Assembly: GCA_020725335.1 (NCBI GenBank)
Contig: DYFF01000008.1
Location: 1 to 44,517 of the forward strand
Origin: Thermodesulfovibrio sp.
GTDB lineage: Bacteria; Nitrospirota; Thermodesulfovibrionia; Thermodesulfovibrionales; Thermodesulfovibrionaceae
Length of the DNA stretch: 44,517 nt
Direction of reading: 5' to 3'
Made by a program: the position numbers and the translations under genes. The notes under the pieces are model-generated. The model had not been told where the DNA came from, searched no databases, and was given only the letters and a program-made list of their open reading frames with translations. Shown here piece by piece: positions 18,118-27,165 of this stretch (position 1 is the first letter of the stretch; each line of letters opens with the position of its first letter).

Positions 18118-19518
18118 CTGGATAACAAATCAATTCTAAGAAACTTACCTTCTGTAGACAAAATTTTAAAAAATGAAGAAATAAAAAATTTATCCTCTAA
18201 ACATCCCCAAACTTTAATCCGAGATTCAGTAAGACAGTCAATTTCCAATCTGAGAGAAAAAATCAAAGAGGGTGAGGGAGTTGAAATTAAAGAGGAAGAA
18301 ATTATAGAAGAAGTAAAAAAGTTGTTAAAAATTAAGGAGAAATACTCTTTACAACCACTCATTAACGCTACAGGAGTTGTTATTCATACAAATCTTGGCA
18401 GGTCCCTGCTGCCGAAAGAAGCAATTGAGCATGTAGTTGAGATATCCTGTCATTATTCTAATCTTGAATATGACATAGGAGAAGGCAAAAGAGGCAAAAG
18501 ATATGTACATATTGTAGATGCCATAAAAAAACTTATTAATGTTGAATCTGCATTGGTTGTCAATAACAATGCAGCAGCAGTTTTCCTATGTTTGAATACT
18601 CTTGCAAAGGACAGAGAGGTTATTGTATCTCGCGGTGAATTGGTAGAAATCGGGGGGTCTTTCAGGATACCTGATGTAATGTCAAACTCAGGAGCTCTAT
18701 TAAGAGAAGTTGGAACAACAAATAAAACCCATCCACATGATTATGAAAATGCAATTAATGATAAAACTGCATTGATTCTTAAAGTTCATCAATCTAATTT
18801 TAGAATCATAGGGTTTACGAAAGAAACTTCTGTAGAGGAATTAGTATCTATAGGTAGAAAAAATGGAATACCTGTTATGGTGGACTTAGGAAGCGGATGT
18901 TTTATTGACCTAAAAAAATACGGGCTTACCAATGAACCTACTGTCCAAGAAGTTTTATCACAGGGAGCAGATATTGTTACCTTTAGTGGCGACAAGCTTC
19001 TGGGTAGTGCTCAGGCAGGCTTTATAGTTGGTAAAGCTGATTTGCTTGATAAGATAGCTAAAAATCCTCTAATGAGAGCTCTAAGGGTAGACAAAATGAC
19101 GTTGGCAGCATTAGAAGCTACATTACGTTTATATATGGATGAGAAAGAAGCAATAAAAAAAATTCCTACATTAAAAATGTTAATGGAAAATCCCGATAAT
19201 ATTAAAAAAAGAGCTTATAAAATATCTCGGTTGTTAAAAAAAGAAGGAATATTTACAAAGGTAAAAGAAGACCTTTCAATGCCTGGAGGAGGTTCGCTTC
19301 CTGAAATTGGAGTAAAAACATACGTAGTTGCCTTAAATTCTCCCATCATACCTCAAGAATTTGCAAAAAAATTAAGACTTGGAGAGCCACCTGTAATTGT
19401 AAGAATAAAGGATGATTTAATAATATTCGACGCAAGAACAATTCAAGAATCTGAAATTCCTAATTTAATAAAAGCTGTAAAGGAGGTTTTCTCTAATGAC
19501 AATAAGAGAGGAATATGA
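18118..19518 (+). CDS. selA: L-seryl-tRNA(Sec) selenium transferase, apparent CTG start
   Basis: A 466-aa PLP enzyme that turns Ser-tRNA(Sec) into Sec-tRNA(Sec) using selenophosphate. The PLP-lysine region [29 protein letters not shown] and [17 protein letters not shown] are diagnostic. Homology to SelA extends upstream of the first ATG (18322): the N-terminal [15 protein letters not shown] is a typical SelA start. No ATG, GTG or TTG lies in frame between the acsD stop and this region; CTG at 18118 follows AGGAGGG at 7 nt and gives the expected family length (E. coli 463). The 3' end overlaps dgt by 23 nt. Its presence supports selenocysteine use at the UGA codons of hdrA and mvhA. selB, selD and selC are not in the window. 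Confidence 0.95.
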   Translation: MDNKSILRNLPSVDKILKNEEIKNLSSKHPQTLIRDSVRQSISNLREKIKEGEGVEIKEEEIIEEVKKLLKIKEKYSLQPLINATGVVIHTNLGRSLLPKEAIEHVVEISCHYSNLEYDIGEGKRGKRYVHIVDAIKKLINVESALVVNNNAAAVFLCLNTLAKDREVIVSRGELVEIGGSFRIPDVMSNSGALLREVGTTNKTHPHDYENAINDKTALILKVHQSNFRIIGFTKETSVEELVSIGRKNGIPVMVDLGSGCFIDLKKYGLTNEPTVQEVLSQGADIVTFSGDKLLGSAQAGFIVGKADLLDKIAKNPLMRALRVDKMTLAALEATLRLYMDEKEAIKKIPTLKMLMENPDNIKKRAYKISRLLKKEGIFTKVKEDLSMPGGGSLPEIGVKTYVVALNSPIIPQEFAKKLRLGEPPVIVRIKDDLIIFDARTIQESEIPNLIKAVKEVFSNDNKRGI

Positions 19519-20521
19519 AAATATAGAAAGTAAAATCCTTCATCCAAAAGCTTGCCTCAGTAGCAAATCTAAAGGTAGGCTCAAGGAAGAAAAGGAAGAT
19601 GATGTAAGAACAGCCTTCCAAAGAGATAGAGATAGAATAATACACAGTAAAGCTTTCAGGCGTCTTAAACATAAAACCCAAGTATTCTTCTCACCCCAAG
19701 GAGATCATTACAGGACAAGACTAACTCATGTCCTTGAGGTAGCTCAAATTGCAAGAACAATTGCAAGAGCTTTAAGGCTTAATGAGGACTTAACAGAAGC
19801 GATAGCACTTGGACACGATTTAGGACATACTCCTTTTGGCCATGCAGGAGAAGCGATACTAAGAGAAATTCACCCGGGAGGCTTTGATCACTATGAACAA
19901 AGTCTTAGAGTCGTTGATATCCTGGAAAAAAATGGTGAGGGTCTAAATCTTACCTTTGAAGTACGTGACGGTATTTTAAAACACTCAAAAGGTAAGGAGG
20001 GTCAAATTTTAAGTGATGCGCCTGCTACTTTAGAGGGACAAATAGTAAGAATTGCCGATATAATTGCCTATTTAAATCATGATTTGGATGATGCAATAAG
20101 AGCTGGAATAATTAGATTTAATGACATTCCCCCAAGTTTTATAAAAACTCTTGGGGATAGGCATTCAAAAAGAATAGATACAATGGTGAGAGATGTTATT
20201 TTTTCAACTATCAAAACAGATTATGAAAAAATCACTCTCTCTGAAGAGATTGAAATTACTATTTATAAACTTCGGGAGTTTCTTTTCGATAAAGTTTATC
20301 TTAATGAACTTGTAAAAAGAGAATCTAAAAAAGCCAAATATATACTCCAAGCACTATATAACTATTATTTGGAAAATCCATATTTAATATTTGGTGATTT
20401 AATTCCTTCAGAAGAAGAAATTCACAGGGCAGTATGCGATTTTATTGCAGGAATGACAGATAGATATGCTCTTTATACCTTTGAAAAAATATTTATGCCA
20501 AAAAGTTGGGTTATCTCCTAA
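19496..20521 (+). CDS. dgt: Deoxyguanosinetriphosphate triphosphohydrolase-like protein
   Basis: A 341-aa HD-domain protein. The metal-binding His-Asp pattern is visible in [17 protein letters not shown] and [15 protein letters not shown], with a later Asp in [16 protein letters not shown]. Family members hydrolyse dNTPs to nucleoside and triphosphate and control nucleotide pools. The start lies inside the selA 3' end, with AGGAGG at 8 nt. The shorter type is usually annotated as dGTPase-like, so the substrate is not certain. Confidence 0.9.
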   Translation: MTIREEYENIESKILHPKACLSSKSKGRLKEEKEDDVRTAFQRDRDRIIHSKAFRRLKHKTQVFFSPQGDHYRTRLTHVLEVAQIARTIARALRLNEDLTEAIALGHDLGHTPFGHAGEAILREIHPGGFDHYEQSLRVVDILEKNGEGLNLTFEVRDGILKHSKGKEGQILSDAPATLEGQIVRIADIIAYLNHDLDDAIRAGIIRFNDIPPSFIKTLGDRHSKRIDTMVRDVIFSTIKTDYEKITLSEEIEITIYKLREFLFDKVYLNELVKRESKKAKYILQALYNYYLENPYLIFGDLIPSEEEIHRAVCDFIAGMTDRYALYTFEKIFMPKSWVIS

Positions 20522-20523
20522 AA

Positions 20524-20874
20524 ATGATAGAGGCAATAGGCATAGATATTGTATCGAATGAGAGAATTAAAAAACTCTATGAAAAATTTGGAGACAGATT
20601 TCTGAGAAAAATATTTACAGAAAGTGAAATAAAATATTGTTTTAGCTACTCTAACCCAATACCCCATCTTGCAGGAAGATTTGCCACCAAAGAGGCTATT
20701 ATAAAAGCGTTAGGGAAACCAAAAGGCTTACAATTAAAGAATATAGAAGTTATTAACACTCCCGAGGGCAAGCCAATGGCATTTTTATCAGATATAAAGG
20801 ATAGGAAAATTTTAATCTCCCTATCCCATGAAAAAACTCATACTGTAGCCCTTGCTATTGTCATGAATAGTTAG
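20524..20874 (+). CDS. acpS: Holo-[acyl-carrier-protein] synthase
   Basis: A 116-aa 4'-phosphopantetheinyl transferase that activates acyl carrier protein. The Mg-binding Asp is in IGIDIVSNERI and the conserved Glu in RFATKEAIIKALG. I chose the ATG at 20524, which begins MIEAIGIDIV at the usual family start; an upstream in-frame TTG overlaps dgt and adds six unconserved residues. No clear ribosome site is seen, so it may depend on coupling to dgt, which stops 2 nt upstream. It converges with tyrA and overlaps it by 4 nt. Confidence 0.92.
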   Translation: MIEAIGIDIVSNERIKKLYEKFGDRFLRKIFTESEIKYCFSYSNPIPHLAGRFATKEAIIKALGKPKGLQLKNIEVINTPEGKPMAFLSDIKDRKILISLSHEKTHTVALAIVMNS

Positions 20875-21728
20875 TCCAATTTTTCTCTTAGTTTTTTGGC
20901 TTTCAGAATGAATTCAACTATTTTATCTTCCGATTGTTCTTCAGAAAGATGATTTTTTATCTCTTTAACTTTATCAATAAAAATATCAAGCATATTCAAA
21001 ACATTTTCTTTGTTCATTAAAAATATATCCTTCCATATATCAGGAGAACTTTTGGCAATTCTTGTAGTATCCTTAAATCCAGAACCAGCATATTTAATAA
21101 GATTTTTATCTATGTTTTCTACAGTGTTAACAAGGCAAAAAGATATTAAATGAGGCAAATGGCTCATTAAAGCATATATCTTATCATGCTCCTCTGCGCT
21201 CATGTATTCAACAAATGCTCCTATTGACTGCCACATTTTTGTAACTTTATCAAGTGCCTCTTGATTAGTATTTTTTGTTGGAGTAATAATAACCCTTGCA
21301 TCTTTAAATAGATTGTTTCTTGCATTCTCAAAGCCAGTTTTATCAGAGCCTGCTATGGGATGAGTTCCTATGAATTTAACATTCTCAGGAATGATTCGTT
21401 CTATGCTATTTACCACATATACTTTTACACTTCCCACATCAATAAGTATCGTTCCCGATTCTAAAAAAGGCGATATTTCCTTAGTAATTCTCTCAAAAAT
21501 ACTAAGAGGTGTAGCTAAAACAATAAGTTGTGATTTTGCAGCTTCTTTTAATGAAAGAGTATACTTATCTATAATTCCTAAACTTAAGGCTTCTTTTAAT
21601 CTTTTCTCATCTCTTCCGTAACCGATAATAATTTTAGCTAAACCTTTCTCTTTTAGGGCTAAAGATAAAGAACCTCCTATTAACCCTACTCCTAAAATGG
21701 AAACAGAGTTAAAACCCTCTTGGCTCAT
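20871..21728 (-). CDS. tyrA: Prephenate dehydrogenase
   Basis: A 285-aa NAD(P)-dependent enzyme of tyrosine synthesis. The Rossmann motif SILGVGLIGGSLSLALKE is at the N-terminus, and GTHPIAGSDKTGFENARNNL and MSHLPHLISF are typical. There is no regulatory ACT domain. It follows aroF as TAATG (1-nt overlap) with GAGAGG upstream, and is the last gene of the aromatic operon. Confidence 0.95.
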   Translation of the reverse strand: MSQEGFNSVSILGVGLIGGSLSLALKEKGLAKIIIGYGRDEKRLKEALSLGIIDKYTLSLKEAAKSQLIVLATPLSIFERITKEISPFLESGTILIDVGSVKVYVVNSIERIIPENVKFIGTHPIAGSDKTGFENARNNLFKDARVIITPTKNTNQEALDKVTKMWQSIGAFVEYMSAEEHDKIYALMSHLPHLISFCLVNTVENIDKNLIKYAGSGFKDTTRIAKSSPDIWKDIFLMNKENVLNMLDIFIDKVKEIKNHLSEEQSEDKIVEFILKAKKLREKLD

Positions 21729-22753
21729 TAAGCCTCTCTACCCACGGCTTTGGCAACTGCCTTCACTTTTTTCATCATTTCGCCGAACATCTGTGGTGTA
21801 AGAGATTGCTCTCCATCAGAAAGTGCTTCTTCAGGATTTGTATGTACCTCTATGAGCAAAAGATCTGCACCTGCTGCAACTGCTGCTACTGCCATTGGCT
21901 CAACAAGGTCTCTCTTGCCTACACCGTGACTTGGATCTACGGCAACAGGAAGATGGCTGAGGGATTTAAGAAGTGGAACAGCGCTAAGGTCAAGGGTATT
22001 TCTTGTAGCTGTTTCAAAAGTTCTAATCCCTCTCTCGCAAAGAATAACCTTATCATTTCCCCTTGAAAGAACATATTCAGCTGCCATTAAAAGTTCCTTT
22101 ATTGTGGCAGACATACCTCTTTTAATAAGAACAGGTTTATCCACTGCTCCTACTTCCATAAGGAGTTTGAAATTCTGCATATTTCTTGTACCAATTTGAA
22201 GTATATCAACATAATCAATCATTACATCTATATCTCTCGGGTCCATTATTTCGCTTATTACAGGAAGACCTGTTCTTTCTTTTGCCTCTTTAAGATATTT
22301 AAGTCCCTCTACTCCAAGTCCTTGAAAAGAATAAGGAGATGTTCTCGGTTTAAAAGCTCCTCCTCTAAGGAAGGAAGCACCAGCAGATTTTATTTTCTCT
22401 GCTATATCAAGAAGGGTAACCCGATTTTCCACTGCGCAGGGACCCGCTGCTACATGGACCTTTTTCCCACCTATCGCAAAATCATCAACATGAATTACTG
22501 TATCAGCCTTTTTAAAATCTCTGCTTGCCAGTTTATAGGGTTTTAAAATTCTTACTACATCCTCAACACCAGGTATAGCTCTTATAGCATTTTCTTCATC
22601 CTCTGTTACCTTTGAAGTATCACCAATCACTCCAATGATTGTTCTTTCAGTACCTTTTGATACATGTGGTTTTAATCCCTTTGCTTCAAGTTTTTTTACG
22701 ATTTTTTCAATTTGTTCATCACTTACATCAGTTCTTAATACAATAATATCCAT
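21728..22753 (-). CDS. aroF: 3-deoxy-7-phosphoheptulonate synthase, type I-beta with N-terminal regulatory domain
   Basis: A 341-aa DAHP synthase that condenses phosphoenolpyruvate and erythrose-4-phosphate. Residues 1 to about 70 (MDIIVLRTDVSDEQIEKIVK) form the small ferredoxin-like regulatory domain found in Thermotoga-type enzymes; the barrel carries AGPCAVENRVTLLDIAEKI, FLRGGAFKPRTSPYSFQGLG and PVAVDPSHGVGKRDLV. The regulatory domain suggests feedback inhibition by tyrosine or phenylalanine, as known for the family. GGAGG precedes the ATG. Confidence 0.96.
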   Translation of the reverse strand: MDIIVLRTDVSDEQIEKIVKKLEAKGLKPHVSKGTERTIIGVIGDTSKVTEDEENAIRAIPGVEDVVRILKPYKLASRDFKKADTVIHVDDFAIGGKKVHVAAGPCAVENRVTLLDIAEKIKSAGASFLRGGAFKPRTSPYSFQGLGVEGLKYLKEAKERTGLPVISEIMDPRDIDVMIDYVDILQIGTRNMQNFKLLMEVGAVDKPVLIKRGMSATIKELLMAAEYVLSRGNDKVILCERGIRTFETATRNTLDLSAVPLLKSLSHLPVAVDPSHGVGKRDLVEPMAVAAVAAGADLLLIEVHTNPEEALSDGEQSLTPQMFGEMMKKVKAVAKAVGREA

Positions 22754-22756
22754 GCT

Positions 22757-23872
22757 TTAACCTCCTATATTAAAAAATTTTCTAAAACTCTTGATGAAAG
22801 CTTCATTTTCTTCTTCTAACCCAATTGTTACTCTTATTTCTCTCGGACCGGCTGGTCTTATGATAACTCCTTCTTTTAGGAGAGATTCAAAAACGTCCTT
22901 TGATGACGTGTTTTCAGGCAGAATTATATATATAAAATTTGTCTGTGAGGGAAGATATTTTATAACTTTAATTTTATCGAGCTCTTTGTAGAGATACTTT
23001 TTACCTTCTTCATTTATCTGAAGAACTTTCTTTAAATGTTCTTCATCCCGGAGAGCAGCTTCTGCCGCAACTTGAGCTATTGTATTTGTATTGAAGGGCT
23101 CTCTTATTCTATTCATCTCCCTTATAATTTCTTCTTTTGCAATTCCATATCCTATTCGGAGGCTTGCAAGTCCGTACGCCTTTGAAAAGGTTCGAAGAAT
23201 AAGGATATCTCTGCCTTGCTGAAAATACCTTAGAGTATCAGGATAATCAGGCGTGTTCACGTATTCGTAATAAGCTTCATCCATAATGACAAGTATATTT
23301 TCAGGCAATTCATTCATGAATTTTTCAAATTCCTCTTTGTAATTCATTGTTCCTGTTGGATTATTTGGATTAGCAATAAAAATAATCTTTGTCCTGTCGG
23401 TAATATCCTTAAGCATTCCCTCAAGATCATGTCTCCAATCTTTGAGAGGTATTTCTTTCGCAATTCCTCCCTGAGATATGACACTCATGGCATATACAAC
23501 AAAAGAGGGTTTAGCCATAATTGCTTCGTCTCCGGGCCCTATGTATGTTTTTACAGCTATATCTATAAGTTCATTGGAACCATTTCCAAGAATTATATCT
23601 TCATGGGAAAGCTTGACACCTTTTTTGGAAAACATTTCACAAAGAGCATTTTTAAGATAATAGCCACTGCCTTCAGGGTATCTTGCAAGCTCTTCAGGTA
23701 TAGAGAGAAATTCTTTTATAGCCTGAACAACTTTTGGAGAAGGACCTAAAGGATTCTCATTTGACGCAAGTTTAACGGCTTTTTTAATGCCCAACTCTCT
23801 TTCTACTTCTTTAATAGGTTTACCAGGAATATAGGGTTGAATTTTTCCCACATATGGAAGTGGTTTAATCAT
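22757..23872 (-). CDS. hisC: Histidinol-phosphate / aromatic aminotransferase
   Basis: A 371-aa class I/II PLP aminotransferase. LASNENPLGPSPKVVQAI, NPNNPTGT and the PLP lysine in RTFSKAYGLASLRIGYG are typical of HisC. In an operon with pheA, aroF and tyrA it may act as an aromatic or imidazole-acceptor-phosphate aminotransferase, or both, as HisC2-type enzymes do. The sequence alone does not decide the substrate. AAGGAGG precedes the ATG. Confidence 0.92.
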   Translation of the reverse strand: MIKPLPYVGKIQPYIPGKPIKEVERELGIKKAVKLASNENPLGPSPKVVQAIKEFLSIPEELARYPEGSGYYLKNALCEMFSKKGVKLSHEDIILGNGSNELIDIAVKTYIGPGDEAIMAKPSFVVYAMSVISQGGIAKEIPLKDWRHDLEGMLKDITDRTKIIFIANPNNPTGTMNYKEEFEKFMNELPENILVIMDEAYYEYVNTPDYPDTLRYFQQGRDILILRTFSKAYGLASLRIGYGIAKEEIIREMNRIREPFNTNTIAQVAAEAALRDEEHLKKVLQINEEGKKYLYKELDKIKVIKYLPSQTNFIYIILPENTSSKDVFESLLKEGVIIRPAGPREIRVTIGLEEENEAFIKSFRKFFNIGG

Positions 23873-23887
23873 TTAAACTTTCCTCCT

Positions 23888-24961
23888 TTATTCAAAAATT
23901 GGATATGAACCTAAATGAACGAGCTGTATACAGTATTTTTCAATTTCACTTAATGTTTGTTTCACCTTCTCGTCTTCTATGTGACCAATAAAATCAACAA
24001 AGAAGATATACTCCCATTTTCTCATTTTTGCAGGACGTGATTCTATTTTCGTTAAATTTATTCCCGTATCCTTAAAGGGCTTAAGTGCATTGTAAAGAGC
24101 ACCGGGCTTATCTTGAAGTGAAAACATAATAGAAGTTTTATCAGAGCCTGTTTTGCCGGGGAAATGTCTACTGAGAATGAAAAACCTTGTATAGTTATGT
24201 TTATAGTCTTCAATGTGTTTTGCCACGAATTTCAATCCATAGAGATTTGCAGCGAACTCACTTGCTATAGCAGCTACTTCTTCATCTAACGATGCTTGTT
24301 TTGCTGCTTCTGCTGTGGATGATATATCATAAAGGGGAATATTGGGCAAATTTTTATTTAACCATTCTCTGCATTGTGCCTTTGCATGGGGGTGAGAATA
24401 TATTTTCCTTATCTTTTCCTTTTCACCTGTAAGGGAAAGAAGATGATGAGAAATAGGTATTATTATCTCCCCTGAAATCTTTACTTCATATTGCATGAAC
24501 ATATCAAGGGTAAATGTGACCGTTCCTTCATTTGAATTTTCAATTGGAACAACACCAAATTTGCTTAATCCTTTTTCAACAGCCTCAAAAATACTCTTTA
24601 TATTATCAAGTGGTTCTAACTGTACAAAACTTCCAAAATATTTTATTGCAGCAAGATGAGTAAATGTGCCTTCAGGGCCTAAATAAATAACTTTTTGGGC
24701 TTCCTGTAAAGCTAAAGTAGCTGAAAGTATCTCTCTAAAAAGAACTTTTATTGTTTCATCGGGGAATGGACCAGTATTAATCTTAACAAGATTGTTTATT
24801 ATGTTTTTCTCTCTTACAGGGTCATAAAAAAGAAGCCCTTTTGCTCTTTTTATTTCGCCTATTTTTAAGGCAATTTCAGCTCTTTTATTAAGAAGTTCAA
24901 GAAGGGAGCGGTCAATCTCATCAATTTCCTCTCTTAACTTCTTTAAAGGCTCGTCTTCCAT
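23888..24961 (-). CDS. pheA: Bifunctional chorismate mutase / prephenate dehydratase
   Basis: A 357-aa P-protein. Order: AroQ chorismate mutase (about 1-90, LREEIDEIDRSLLELLNKRA), prephenate dehydratase (about 92-270, YLGPEGTFTHLAAIKYFG with the catalytic TRFFILSR), and a C-terminal ACT domain (about 280-357, DKPGALYNALKPFKDTGINL followed by ESRP) for phenylalanine feedback. It is the first gene of the aromatic operon. No Shine-Dalgarno sequence is present; TGATAGAAT lies about 5 nt before the ATG, pointing to a leaderless transcript. Confidence 0.96.
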   Translation of the reverse strand: MEDEPLKKLREEIDEIDRSLLELLNKRAEIALKIGEIKRAKGLLFYDPVREKNIINNLVKINTGPFPDETIKVLFREILSATLALQEAQKVIYLGPEGTFTHLAAIKYFGSFVQLEPLDNIKSIFEAVEKGLSKFGVVPIENSNEGTVTFTLDMFMQYEVKISGEIIIPISHHLLSLTGEKEKIRKIYSHPHAKAQCREWLNKNLPNIPLYDISSTAEAAKQASLDEEVAAIASEFAANLYGLKFVAKHIEDYKHNYTRFFILSRHFPGKTGSDKTSIMFSLQDKPGALYNALKPFKDTGINLTKIESRPAKMRKWEYIFFVDFIGHIEDEKVKQTLSEIEKYCIQLVHLGSYPIFE

Positions 24962-24966
24962 CTTCT

Positions 24967-25000
24967 ATTCTATCATAATAAGATTAAATTATGATAAAAT
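24967..25000. promoter_or_regulatory. Symmetric divergent promoter of pheA and the decarboxylase gene
   Basis: Only 46 bp separate the two start codons. An inverted repeat TATCATAAT-N8-ATTATGATA (24971-24996) carries extended -10 elements at both edges: TGATAAAAT (24992-25000, plus) and TGATAGAAT (24975-24967, minus). Both predict starts within about 1-2 nt of the ATGs, with no ribosome sites. The repeat would also suit a repressor dimer that covers both promoters. Confidence 0.5.
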
Positions 25001-25007
25001 TTAAGTC

Positions 25008-26126
25008 ATGAAAGAATTTAGAACACAAATGATGGACAGGGTTCTCAACTGGATTGCTTCACACGATGATGCACCACCTTATCTCCTAATCGACAGAGAG
25101 GTTCTTAAAGAAAAGGTTAATCTTATCGGAAAAGGTATAACAAATTCAAAGGTTTTTTATGCAGTTAAAGCCAATCCTGATATTGAAGTCCTTAGATTTA
25201 TTAATGAGTTTAACATAGGCTTTGAAATAGCTTCAGAGGGTGAACTTACAATACTTCAGGAGTTGAAAGTCGCCCCAGACAGAATAATAACAAGTAATCC
25301 TATTAAAACTTTTAAATTCTTAAAAGCAGCTGTCCAATACGGCGTTGATTATTATGCCTTTGACTCCTTTGCCGAGGTAGAAAAGCTTGCAAAATACGCA
25401 CCTGGCAAAAAGGTATATGTGAGACTAACAGTTCCTAATGAAGGAAGCGAATGGCCATTAAGCAAAAAATTCGGTGTAGAAATGGAAGAGGCAGTCCAAC
25501 TATTAATTTACGCACAGAAAAAAGGGCTCGAGCCTGTGGGAATAACTTTTCATGTTGGCTCTCAATGTAGCAATATTTATAACTGGCATACAGCCATTGA
25601 CAAAGCCCGACAAGTAAAAGAATTAGCACAAAAAGAGGGCATAGAGATAAAAATGCTTAACATAGGTGGTGGTTATCCAATAGAGTATCTTAAAAAAGTT
25701 CCGACTATTGAAACCATTGAAAGTAAAATTGATTCCTTGCTTCAGAAAAGCTTTCCTGAGACGGAGATATTTATTGAACCCGGAAGAGCGGTTGTAGGTG
25801 ATGCAGGAGTTTTTGTATCAAAAATCATAGGCAAGGCACAGAGAGGTGATGAAAACTGGCTTTATATAGATGTGGGTGTTTTTAATGGATTAATGGAAAG
25901 CATCGGAGGGATTAAATATCAATATATAGTTGGAAGTAGAGGAGATGAAAAAGAATGGACTATTGCAGGCCCCAGCTGTGACAGTTTTGACGTTATAGAC
26001 AAAGGTGTCCTTTTGCCTGAGCCTGATGTAGGTAGTCTTATACTTATCCTTTCTGCTGGTGCCTACACTATATCCTATGCTTCAGAATTTAATGGATTTT
26101 CCATACCAAAAACATTTTTAATATAG
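25008..26126 (+). CDS. Fold III PLP decarboxylase (ornithine/diaminopimelate decarboxylase family)
   Basis: A 372-aa alanine-racemase-fold decarboxylase. The PLP lysine is in VFYAVKANPD (about residue 48), with HVGSQCSN, LNIGGGYP, EPGRAVVGDAG and the C-terminal GPSCDSFDVI, whose Cys-Asp pair completes the active site as in eukaryote-type ornithine decarboxylases. The length (372) and the neighbouring spermidine synthase favour ornithine decarboxylase making putrescine; lysine or carboxynorspermidine substrates cannot be excluded. The message looks leaderless. Confidence 0.88.
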   Translation: MKEFRTQMMDRVLNWIASHDDAPPYLLIDREVLKEKVNLIGKGITNSKVFYAVKANPDIEVLRFINEFNIGFEIASEGELTILQELKVAPDRIITSNPIKTFKFLKAAVQYGVDYYAFDSFAEVEKLAKYAPGKKVYVRLTVPNEGSEWPLSKKFGVEMEEAVQLLIYAQKKGLEPVGITFHVGSQCSNIYNWHTAIDKARQVKELAQKEGIEIKMLNIGGGYPIEYLKKVPTIETIESKIDSLLQKSFPETEIFIEPGRAVVGDAGVFVSKIIGKAQRGDENWLYIDVGVFNGLMESIGGIKYQYIVGSRGDEKEWTIAGPSCDSFDVIDKGVLLPEPDVGSLILILSAGAYTISYASEFNGFSIPKTFLI

Positions 26127-26137
26127 GAGGATTTACC

Positions 26138-26974
26138 ATGATTAGATTTTTTGAAAAAGACCCTTATGCACCAATACAGTATACCTATGAAGTAGGGAAC
26201 ATTCTCTACAAAGGTAAAAGCCCATTTCAGGAGATAATGGTTTTTGAAAATCCCTATTTTGGAAGAATTCTTGTTCTTGACAATGTGGTTCAACTTACAG
26301 AAAGGGATGAATTCATATATCATGAAATGCTTACCCATGTGCTAATGCACTCCCATCCAGAAGCAAAGACAGTTGCAGTTATTGGTGGAGGTGATGGTGG
26401 TGCTGTAAGAGAGGTTTTAAAGCACGATTGTGTGAAGAAGTTATACTTTATTGAAATAGATGAAGAAGTTATAAAGGTCTCAAAGGAATTCTTTCCCTCT
26501 GTGTCCTCTGCCATTGACGACCCAAGGGTAGAGATAAAATGTATGGATGGAGCTGAATTTATAAAGGCAATGGAAAATGCCCTTGATGTAATAATAGTTG
26601 ACTCTACAGATATAATAGGCTTTGCTAAAAGCCTCTTTACTGTTGAATTTTTCAAATCAGTAAGAGATGCCCTTACTGAAAACGGCATGTTTGTAACTCT
26701 CTCTGAATCACTTATTTTCCATAAGGAACTTGTCTATGAAGTACAGAATTCAATGAAACTTATCTTCCCTATAGTAGACTTATACACAGCAAGCATCGCT
26801 ACCTATGCAGGAAACTGGTGGACATTCTCTGTAGGCTCTAAATCTCTTGACCCTCGCGAAATTAGAAAGCCTGTTAAAGTCTCAACAAAGCTATACACAG
26901 AAGATTTACATAAAACCTGCTTTTTACCAATGGATATTTATAATAAATTAATGAATAAAAAACTTATGTGGTAA
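26138..26974 (+). CDS. speE: Polyamine aminopropyltransferase (spermidine synthase)
   Basis: A 278-aa enzyme that transfers an aminopropyl group from decarboxylated SAM to putrescine. The nucleotide-binding VAVIGGGDGGAVREVLKHD, EIDEEVI and the catalytic Asp region VIIVDSTDIIG are visible, and LTERDEFIYHEMLTH is conserved. It follows the decarboxylase by 11 nt with AGGAGG before the ATG, so the pair forms a polyamine operon; speD is not in the window. Thermophiles often make longer or branched polyamines, so the product may not be limited to spermidine. Confidence 0.94.
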   Translation: MIRFFEKDPYAPIQYTYEVGNILYKGKSPFQEIMVFENPYFGRILVLDNVVQLTERDEFIYHEMLTHVLMHSHPEAKTVAVIGGGDGGAVREVLKHDCVKKLYFIEIDEEVIKVSKEFFPSVSSAIDDPRVEIKCMDGAEFIKAMENALDVIIVDSTDIIGFAKSLFTVEFFKSVRDALTENGMFVTLSESLIFHKELVYEVQNSMKLIFPIVDLYTASIATYAGNWWTFSVGSKSLDPREIRKPVKVSTKLYTEDLHKTCFLPMDIYNKLMNKKLMW

Positions 26975-27002
26975 ATTTTTATTTTATCAATTTTCAACAT
27001 AC

Positions 27003-27058
27003 TTGTGTTACCTAATCGTAACACAATATGCACGCCAATGTTACTTTTAATAAACATT
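27003..27058 (+). promoter_or_regulatory. Tandem inverted-repeat upstream activator sites
   Basis: TTGTGTTAC-N6-GTAACACAA (27003-27026) is a perfect 9-bp inverted repeat. A second, weaker site lies exactly 33 bp (three helical turns) downstream: TGTTAC (27039-27044) and TAAACA (27051-27056) at the same internal spacing. The sites sit about 80-120 bp upstream of the sigma-54 promoter at 27110, the usual position of enhancer-binding-protein sites. No T-run follows, so a terminator is unlikely. Confidence 0.6.
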
Positions 27059-27109
27059 ACATTAATTAAACCTCAATAATAATCCTAATTTATAGCTATT
27101 TAATACTAT

Positions 27110-27125
27110 TGGCACTCAATTTGCA
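27110..27125 (+). promoter_or_regulatory. Sigma-54 promoter of the stress-protein operon
   Basis: TGGCACTCAATTTGCA matches the -24/-12 consensus TGGCACG-N4-TTGCW at all but one listed base, and the GG and GC have the required 10-nt spacing. It lies 40 bp before the universal stress protein ATG, and paired upstream sites are present. It is the only sigma-54 promoter I saw in the window. Confidence 0.75.
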
Positions 27126-27165
27126 ATTTTATAAATTTTGAAATAATTCAAAGGAGGAGTAAAAT

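Noticed and set aside
27003-27026. Terminator of speE
   Set aside because: The stem is AT-rich and no T-run follows; tandem repetition 33 bp downstream and a sigma-54 promoter fit activator sites better.
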